Below the pieces are notes generated by a model, which ran no database searches, was not told the origin of the DNA, and was given only the letters and a program-made list of their open reading frames with translations. A stretch of 64,000 nucleotides of DNA from an uncultured Croceitalea sp. (GTDB lineage Bacteria > Bacteroidota > Bacteroidia > Flavobacteriales > Flavobacteriaceae), in the NCBI GenBank assembly GCA_947499565.1, contig CANMOV010000005.1, positions 62,001 through 126,000 of the forward strand. Reading direction: 5' to 3'. The first letter of the stretch is position 1, and the number at the start of each line of letters is the position of its first letter. This document shows positions 58,668 through 64,000 of this stretch, in pieces. The position numbers were made by a program, and so were the translations under genes.

Positions 58668-59429
58668 TCATTGATTTAGCTTTTCTAATTCTTCATCAAT
58701 CTTTGATTTTAATTCTTGGGCATCTTTTTTCATGAAACCCCAACGCATTAGTTGTTCATTGTTGCTGCCAAATTTAAGAAGACACATTCTCCAAAAATCC
58801 TTGTTGTTTCTTAAACTTGCGACATCCAATTCTTCAAGATTAGCAATATCTTGGACCTCCATACCCAATCGGCTAAATGCTTTCTTATTCATTAATACAG
58901 ATTCAACCAATAAAGGAGTGATGACTTCATCGGTAATCTGACGGGCAGTTCCATCAATAAAACTTTCTTTTGCGTTGCGGTAATAATCAAAAATAGCCTG
59001 CGAAAGTTGAGGATTTTTAATGTAGCTCATTTTACCAGAAGAGACGGCTTCATCAAATATGCCACTGTTACTTCTAAAATATTCGTCTACAAGAAACTCA
59101 AACGAGCGATTTAGAAATTCATCATTTTCAACTGATCTTTCACCTTTTAAAAGGCGCATGGTTTGGTTTAGTCGGTTTAGGCGTTCGGATGATTTTTTTG
59201 AGTTTGATTCAATTTGTAAAATATCTAATCTTACATCGTTAGAAAGGTTTTGAAGTAATATGATTTCTTGTTTGCGCTTTTTTTGGTCTTCGCTATAGGT
59301 GTTAATTTGCAATGCAATTAAAATTCCGATAACAACAAGCACAATTTCGCCGATTGCATACAAGAGGTACTTTGAAAACTTATTCTCGGAGAGGAGGTTT
59401 TGACGAATTTTTCTAAAGAATTTTATCAT
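58668..59429 (-). CDS. DUF6090 family membrane protein (paralogue C)
   Basis: 253 aa with the shared start MIKFFRKIRQNLLSENKFSK and the TM block LLYAIGEIVLVVIGILIALQ. The rest is a helical periplasmic or cytoplasmic part with no shared motif (LQNLSNDVRLDILQIESN, EEVQ-like heptads). It is six bases after paralogue B. Function unknown. Confidence 0.85.
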   Translation of the reverse strand: MIKFFRKIRQNLLSENKFSKYLLYAIGEIVLVVIGILIALQINTYSEDQKKRKQEIILLQNLSNDVRLDILQIESNSKKSSERLNRLNQTMRLLKGERSVENDEFLNRSFEFLVDEYFRSNSGIFDEAVSSGKMSYIKNPQLSQAIFDYYRNAKESFIDGTARQITDEVITPLLVESVLMNKKAFSRLGMEVQDIANLEELDVASLRNNKDFWRMCLLKFGSNNEQLMRWGFMKKDAQELKSKIDEELEKLNQ

Positions 59430-59434
59430 TAAGT

Positions 59435-60163
59435 CTAATTGTTATCAATAAGTTGTTCATCAATAGCTTTCAATATACGTTCACTGCCGTCTTGAAATTG
59501 TTTTAGGGTTGGAGCATAATTGTCATAGTATAAAGTATATCTAAATGCGCATAAATTTTTAAATTCTTGGTCGTTCAATATATAATCTAAATAACCCTTG
59601 TGGGGGCTGTTTTGTATAATTGATGAATACCAGTCTTTTTGTTTCCACAAATCATTGGTCTTTACTAGATCTTGGAGAATTAAATCTTCAATTTTTTGAG
59701 TATAGAATATTGAATTTGTGTAAAAGTTGATTATTTGAAAAGAAAGTGAATCTTTTTCTTGATTACTTTGGTAATCAAAATCTTGCAGCAAATTATATCC
59801 TCTTTTTTCAATATTAATTACTCGTAAATCAGTCAATATAGAATTGATATCTTGGTTTTGCGCTACATAATCAATAGTTAGTGAATCACTGAAAATCATA
59901 TTAAAGAGTTTCTTTCTATCCTCTATAAATTTTAATGCTGTAGCAGTATCTACTGAGTCACTCTTAATATCTTGCGCTATGATACGATAGATATTGTTTA
60001 ATGTTTCTTTCTGATTCAGCTCTTCATTCCGATTATTAATCTGTAGCGCAATTAAAATGCCTATAACCACTAATATAATTTCACCAATAGCGTAGAGTAA
60101 ATATTTACTGAATTTGTTTTCAGTTAGAAGTTGTTGGCGAATTTTACGAAAGAATTTAATCAT
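59435..60163 (-). CDS. DUF6090 family membrane protein (paralogue B)
   Basis: 242 aa. Start MIKFFRKIRQQLLTENKFSK and TM block LLYAIGEIILVVIGILIALQ, then INNRNEELNQKETLNNIYR. The remaining helical part differs from the other paralogues (YRIIAQDIKSDSVDT, LKQFQDGSERILKAIDEQL). Its ATG overlaps the end of paralogue A by eight bases, so translation is coupled. Confidence 0.85.
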   Translation of the reverse strand: MIKFFRKIRQQLLTENKFSKYLLYAIGEIILVVIGILIALQINNRNEELNQKETLNNIYRIIAQDIKSDSVDTATALKFIEDRKKLFNMIFSDSLTIDYVAQNQDINSILTDLRVINIEKRGYNLLQDFDYQSNQEKDSLSFQIINFYTNSIFYTQKIEDLILQDLVKTNDLWKQKDWYSSIIQNSPHKGYLDYILNDQEFKNLCAFRYTLYYDNYAPTLKQFQDGSERILKAIDEQLIDNN

Positions 60164-60902
60164 TATGCTCTGGCTCCGTTAGTCTAATAATATCATCTAT
60201 CATATCCACAACACCTTCCTCTTTTACTGTACTTAGCATATTGTCTAAGTCTCCGGCTCTTTTATTGAGAAAGTTTCTATTTCTTTTACTAAAAAATGCT
60301 TTGGTATTTTCTGGGTCATTTGTACTGTCTGGGTCATAATTTTCCCTGGCCCAGGGAGCATATTCGTAAAACAGAAAATTTATTGAAAAGGCTTCTTCTT
60401 CTAAATAATCACCAAGCACATCTTTCCAAGAAATTAATTTGCGCCTAAGGGAGTCGTTTTTAATTAAATCAAAAGAAGAGGAGTTTAAAAGAGCCTCAAC
60501 CGCCCCATTTTTTGGATTGAAAGATTTGTTGCGCCAGACCAATCGATTGTAAAATTGTATACTATCTGCCAAATGTTTGTTAGATTCATTCCTGATAGGA
60601 TTGTTCAAATCAAAAGTCTGTATAGTTTCTAGGAGTCTAACACCAGCATTAAAACTCACTTTGTTATAACTAACTATGGAATCTAACTGTTCTTTATTGG
60701 ATTTAAAATCTAAGTTGATTTCTTTTAAAAAAGCAAGTTCTTTTTCTTGTTGCTTTTTTTCTTCATTCCAATTATTAATCTGAAGCGCGATTAGAATACC
60801 AATAACCACGAGTATGATTTCGCCTAGAGCATATTTTAAATATTTCGACGTATTGCTTTCCAAAAGCGAATTTTGACGAATTTTTCTGAAGAATTTTAGC
60901 AT
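60156..60902 (-). CDS. DUF6090 family membrane protein (paralogue A)
   Basis: 248 aa. Start MLKFFRKIRQNSLLESNTSK and TM block LKYALGEIILVVIGILIALQ, then INNWNEEKKQQEKELAFLKE. It is less alike at the end of the basic stretch than B, C and D. Its start codon overlaps the stop of the preceding gene by one base (TAATG), indicating translational coupling. Function unknown. Confidence 0.85.
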   Translation of the reverse strand: MLKFFRKIRQNSLLESNTSKYLKYALGEIILVVIGILIALQINNWNEEKKQQEKELAFLKEINLDFKSNKEQLDSIVSYNKVSFNAGVRLLETIQTFDLNNPIRNESNKHLADSIQFYNRLVWRNKSFNPKNGAVEALLNSSSFDLIKNDSLRRKLISWKDVLGDYLEEEAFSINFLFYEYAPWARENYDPDSTNDPENTKAFFSKRNRNFLNKRAGDLDNMLSTVKEEGVVDMIDDIIRLTEPEHND

Positions 60903-61453
60903 TACTTCACTTTAGTTGGTTGACTGCTATTGCTGGTAACTTTCCACAATTCATCTTCATAAATTGAGGTATAAATCACTTCAATTTCGAAAGGACCATC
61001 ATCATCCGGACCAATATTTAAATAGCTAAGAACGCTATCCAATTTTGAGGCTGGCAGATTATAAGTGTAAATAGAACGTTCTTCTTCAGGAGTTAAAGTG
61101 GTGCCACCCCCCAGAGTAGCATGTTGGGATAGATAACCATAATCCAATAATTTCGGAAGCTGAGTACTTAGTAATTTTTCGCTATCCAAAGAAAATATCT
61201 TACCGTTATATCTAAAGTAGATGGAATCAATTATGGCGGGTCCTAAACCTTTATTTTCTATAACTTGTTGAAAAATAACAATCGAATCATTACCACCTTG
61301 ATTTACCGTAAAATCTAATCTTGGCTTTACCGAGAGCTTGCTTTGCTCTCGCATAATATTGGTTTGATAAATAAAAATGATGAGAGTAAGTAAACTGATA
61401 AGCATAGCAGAAACACCCAGCGTACGGTCTGTGCTAATTTTTTTGGCTTTCAT
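60902..61453 (-). CDS. Membrane-anchored protein of unknown function, first gene of the DUF6090 operon
   Basis: 183 aa with one N-terminal transmembrane segment (LGVSAMLISLLTLIIFIYQ) and a beta-rich domain (KLSVKPRLDFTVNQGGNDS, GLGPAIIDSIYFRYNG, PFEIEVIYTSIYEDELWKV). I do not recognise a family, though I recall such proteins near DUF6090 genes. It is the first of eight co-directional genes. Its stop overlaps the next start by one base. About 110 bases of AT-rich sequence separate it from the divergent S9 peptidase. Confidence 0.75.
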   Translation of the reverse strand: MKAKKISTDRTLGVSAMLISLLTLIIFIYQTNIMREQSKLSVKPRLDFTVNQGGNDSIVIFQQVIENKGLGPAIIDSIYFRYNGKIFSLDSEKLLSTQLPKLLDYGYLSQHATLGGGTTLTPEEERSIYTYNLPASKLDSVLSYLNIGPDDDGPFEIEVIYTSIYEDELWKVTSNSSQPTKVK

Positions 61454-61566
61454 AAAATGGTAAAAAGTATGGTTATTGCTTTAAAGATAAATGATAAAGT
61501 TTAAGAATAGGTGTTTTAAGTAATTTCTGCATTAATTATCTTTAGAAGATTCTTAATTCCATAAAC

Positions 61567-63603
61567 ATGAATAAGCTTCCAGTATTTTTTTTATTATGCT
61601 TGCTAACACTAAATGGGCAAGGACAAAAAACAAACTTCTCTTACCTAGATGTTTTTGATTTACAATATGTACAAGACCCTCAAATTTCTCCCAATGGAGA
61701 TTGGGTAGTGTATCGCCGAATGGGTTTTGATGTGATGAAAGACCGCGCTTGGGGTAATCTTTGGATGATAAAAGCCAATGGCAGCCAACACCAAAAATTA
61801 ACTTCAAGAGAAGTAAGCGAAAGTAGCCCTTCCTGGTCCCCCACGGGAGATAGAATAGCATTCAGTAGCAGTACAGAAGAAGGCTCTGAAATTTACATGT
61901 ATTGGTTAAATTCGGGTAAACTGGCGAAACTATCTCAGCTTCCATTTAGCCCAAGCTCTATTATTTGGTCGCCAGATGGAAAGCATTTGGCATTTTCTAT
62001 GAATGTAGAAATGTCTGCTCCTGTAATAGCTAAAATGCCAAAGAAACCAAAAGGCGCTAAATGGGCAGATAAGCCTAGGATTACAGATAGGGTGTATCAT
62101 GAAGCTGACGGGCGAGGATATATAAAACCAGGCTTTAACCATGTTTTTACTATTCCAGCAGATGGTGGAGCACCTAGGCAATTGACTTCTGGAAATTGGC
62201 ACCATAGAGGAACACTATCGTGGTCCAAAGATGGTTCTAAGATTTACTTTTCTGCAAATAGGATTGCTGATTGGGAGTATCGTTTTCGAAATAGTGAAAT
62301 CTATTCTGTTACTGTTAATAGTGGGGAGATTGCCGCTTTAACAGATAGAGACGGTCCAGATTACAGCCCGCAAGTTTCCCCAGATGGAAAACATATTGCG
62401 TATTTGGGGTATGAAGATAAAGTGCAAGCCTATCAAATTAGAAAGTTACAACTAATGAATGTTGATGGAAGTAACAAAAGGACCATCTCTAATGCTTTGG
62501 ACCGTTCTATTTCTGCCATAAAATGGGATGCTAAAAGCAGCGGACTATATTTTAATTATGATGATAAGGGCAATGGAAAAATTGGTCATGTTTCACTTTC
62601 TGGGAAAGTAACCAAACTAGCAGATAATAGGGGAGGAACAACATTAGGGCGCCCTTATGGGAGCGGTTCTTACTCTATTGCTAATAACGGGACAATTGCC
62701 TATACATATTCACGTCCAAACTATCCAGCTGAATTGGCTGTTCTTAAACCAAAAGAAAAATCACCAAGAAAAATCACCAGTTTAAATAAAGCACTGCTGG
62801 ATTATAAGACGCTTGGAAAAGTTGAAGAAGTATGGTATAAATCCTCTTTTGATGGTCGTGATATCCAAGGATGGGTAGTCTATCCACCAAATTATGATGC
62901 TTCTAAAAAGTATCCTTTTATGGTAGAAAACCATGGTGGACCAATTTTAAACTATGGAGACCGGTTTTCTATAGAAATGCAACTCTATGCTTCCGAAGGG
63001 TATGTGGTTTTTTATCCAAATGCTAGAGGAAGTACTAGTTATGGTGAGGAATTTGGTAATCTATTGTTTAATAATTACCCGGGTCAAGATTATGATGATA
63101 CCATGGATGGGGTTGACCATTGCCTAAAGATGGGGATTGCTTATGAAGACCAATTATTTGTAACCGGAGGCAGCGCTGGAGGTATTATGGCTGCTTGGAT
63201 GATTGGAAAGAACAAGCGTTTTGAAGCTGCGGTAGTCGCTAAACCAGTTATGAATTGGATTAGCAAAACATTGGTTGCGGATAATTACTTTGGGTATGCA
63301 AATTCTCGTTATCCCGGTCAACCTTGGGAAAATTTTGAAGGGTATTGGAAATTTTCTCCTCTTTCTCTCGTTGGTAATATAGAGACCCCAACAATGGTTA
63401 TGGTAGGTATGAACGATTTGCGCACACCTCCTAGCGAAGCCAAACAACTATACCATGCTTTAAAGCTTAGAAAAATTGAGACTGTTTTGGTAGAAATACC
63501 AGGAGCTAGTCATGGTATTGCCAGCAAACCGAGTAATTTAATTACCAAAATAGCACATACCGTTGCTTGGTTTGATAAGTACAGAACGGATAAAGAGGAA
63601 TAA
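61567..63603 (+). CDS. S9-family peptidase (prolyl-oligopeptidase / acylaminoacyl-peptidase type)
   Basis: 678 aa with a signal peptide (VFFLLCLLTLNGQGQ). A WD40/TolB-like propeller is at ~30-400 (PQISPNGDWVVYRR, SPSWSPTGDRIAFSS, SPQVSPDGKHIAYLG). The C-terminal alpha/beta hydrolase has catalytic Ser536 in GGSAGG, Asp617 in GMNDLRTPP and His649 in ASHGIA. It removes or cleaves peptides, often after Pro, in the periplasm or outside. It is divergent from the DUF6090 operon. Confidence 0.92.
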   Translation: MNKLPVFFLLCLLTLNGQGQKTNFSYLDVFDLQYVQDPQISPNGDWVVYRRMGFDVMKDRAWGNLWMIKANGSQHQKLTSREVSESSPSWSPTGDRIAFSSSTEEGSEIYMYWLNSGKLAKLSQLPFSPSSIIWSPDGKHLAFSMNVEMSAPVIAKMPKKPKGAKWADKPRITDRVYHEADGRGYIKPGFNHVFTIPADGGAPRQLTSGNWHHRGTLSWSKDGSKIYFSANRIADWEYRFRNSEIYSVTVNSGEIAALTDRDGPDYSPQVSPDGKHIAYLGYEDKVQAYQIRKLQLMNVDGSNKRTISNALDRSISAIKWDAKSSGLYFNYDDKGNGKIGHVSLSGKVTKLADNRGGTTLGRPYGSGSYSIANNGTIAYTYSRPNYPAELAVLKPKEKSPRKITSLNKALLDYKTLGKVEEVWYKSSFDGRDIQGWVVYPPNYDASKKYPFMVENHGGPILNYGDRFSIEMQLYASEGYVVFYPNARGSTSYGEEFGNLLFNNYPGQDYDDTMDGVDHCLKMGIAYEDQLFVTGGSAGGIMAAWMIGKNKRFEAAVVAKPVMNWISKTLVADNYFGYANSRYPGQPWENFEGYWKFSPLSLVGNIETPTMVMVGMNDLRTPPSEAKQLYHALKLRKIETVLVEIPGASHGIASKPSNLITKIAHTVAWFDKYRTDKEE

Positions 63604-63659
63604 GGGAAGTTGTTGGTTTGGGCGTACAGCAGGAGTGTATGGAGAACAAAGATTAAAAA

Positions 63660-64000
63660 ATGAATAAAAGAAACTGGTTTTGGAATATAGTAATTGTGCT
63701 TACGCTCCTTGTTTGTGTTTTAGCGTTTGTATTACATTACAAAAATTGGTCAAAATTTGAAGAAGGGCATTTTCAAGTAGTTTCAGGAATTTACAAACAA
63801 CGGATTTTAATTTCCGATATCGATAGTATTGGGTTTGTTCAAAGATTGCCAGAAATGGAACGTAAGAATGGCTTTTCTTGGTTGGCTAAAGAGAAAGGTA
63901 TTTTTAAAGATTCTTTGACAGATTCTAAAGTCTATGTTTTTGTGGATGATTTGCGGCAACAAAAGATTAGATTAGTGCATCATGATTCTTTAAAATTGTT
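63660..64000 (+). CDS. Membrane-anchored protein, N-terminal part (truncated by window end)
   Basis: The frame opens at ATG 63660 (MNKRNWFWNIVIVLTLLVCV) and has no stop up to base 64000, so at least 113 residues. One N-terminal transmembrane helix is followed by a charged region with short repeats (FEEGHFQVVSGIYKQRILI; KVYVFVDDLRQQKIRLV). I do not recognise a family. It lies 56 bases after the S9 peptidase on the same strand. Confidence 0.6.
   Translation, partial: MNKRNWFWNIVIVLTLLVCVLAFVLHYKNWSKFEEGHFQVVSGIYKQRILISDIDSIGFVQRLPEMERKNGFSWLAKEKGIFKDSLTDSKVYVFVDDLRQQKIRLVHHDSLKL

Noticed and set aside
1-64000. tRNA, rRNA, CRISPR arrays and insertion sequences
   Set aside because: Reading all intergenic gaps showed no cloverleaf with CCA-type end, no regularly spaced direct repeats of 25-40 bases and no transposase-like frame. 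A covariance search could still find a small RNA.

Overview
The window reads as chromosomal DNA of a marine-type member of the Flavobacteriaceae (Bacteroidota). It is visibly AT-rich. Several genes are preceded by the Bacteroidota -7 element TAnnTTTG. The gene families are typical of the group: DUF3078 beside dxs, a PiT transporter with a long C-terminal extension, DUF6090 membrane proteins, a TonB receptor with a carboxypeptidase-like N-domain, lycopene cyclase and a VCBS propeller protein. I cannot name the genus. No tRNA, rRNA, CRISPR array, transposase or integrase was found.

Left part (1-28.4 kb): mostly core chromosome. It holds the end of guanylate kinase and nadD, a secreted zinc metalloprotease, a DUF6503-like protein with a PiT phosphate transporter, dgt, a dxs/DUF3078 pair, a lipoprotein, tadA, a cold-shock protein and a CLC chloride channel whose gating glutamate position is a leucine. 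aspS and a YwqK-like secreted protein follow. Next is a tetR-tolC-adaptor-RND efflux operon with a readable promoter and operator, then an ECF sigma factor with a small membrane protein. A polyprenyl synthetase and lycopene cyclase (carotenoid biosynthesis) and a beta-barrel protein close this part.

Middle part (28.4-45.4 kb): an accessory region, almost all on the minus strand. It consists of small stress, redox and detoxification genes: two GNAT acetyltransferases, a Cys-rich MarR regulator with a thioredoxin-like protein, DUF2024, a D-cysteine desulfhydrase-like enzyme, a VOC protein, a duplicated SnoaL protein, an ABM monooxygenase and a Cys-rich Crp. There is also an Rrf2-controlled operon with an Asp-nucleophile hydrolase, a second hydrolase, an LpxL-type acyltransferase and a Tat-exported molybdopterin oxidoreductase. 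Many of these genes or small operons are separated by 110-230 base non-coding elements with related ends: TTACACACAACGG-like or GCCTAACGG-like on one side, and ATAC(x)TTGTTGTrTG just after the next gene's stop codon. They look like a family of cassette-delimiting structured repeats. Two small regulons can be read directly: three TTAGGAATCCTAA-type palindromes around the MarR cluster, and two TGTAATAA(A)nTTATTACA palindromes in the Rrf2 operon.

Right part (45.4-64 kb): a metal-acquisition module (TonB receptor, DtxR/MntR regulator, ZIP transporter) has a DtxR-like box between its divergent promoters. A Crp/Fnr regulator, an MFS exporter and an NTF2-like protein follow. A second unit holds a metallo-beta-lactamase-fold protein, a seven-bladed VCBS propeller and a small hypothetical protein. 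A tight eight-gene minus-strand operon (61453 to 54408) then combines four DUF6090 paralogues, an unknown membrane-anchored protein, a COG2509-type FAD oxidoreductase, an S41 peptidase and an SDR. The window ends with an S9 prolyl-oligopeptidase-like protein and the start of a membrane-anchored protein.
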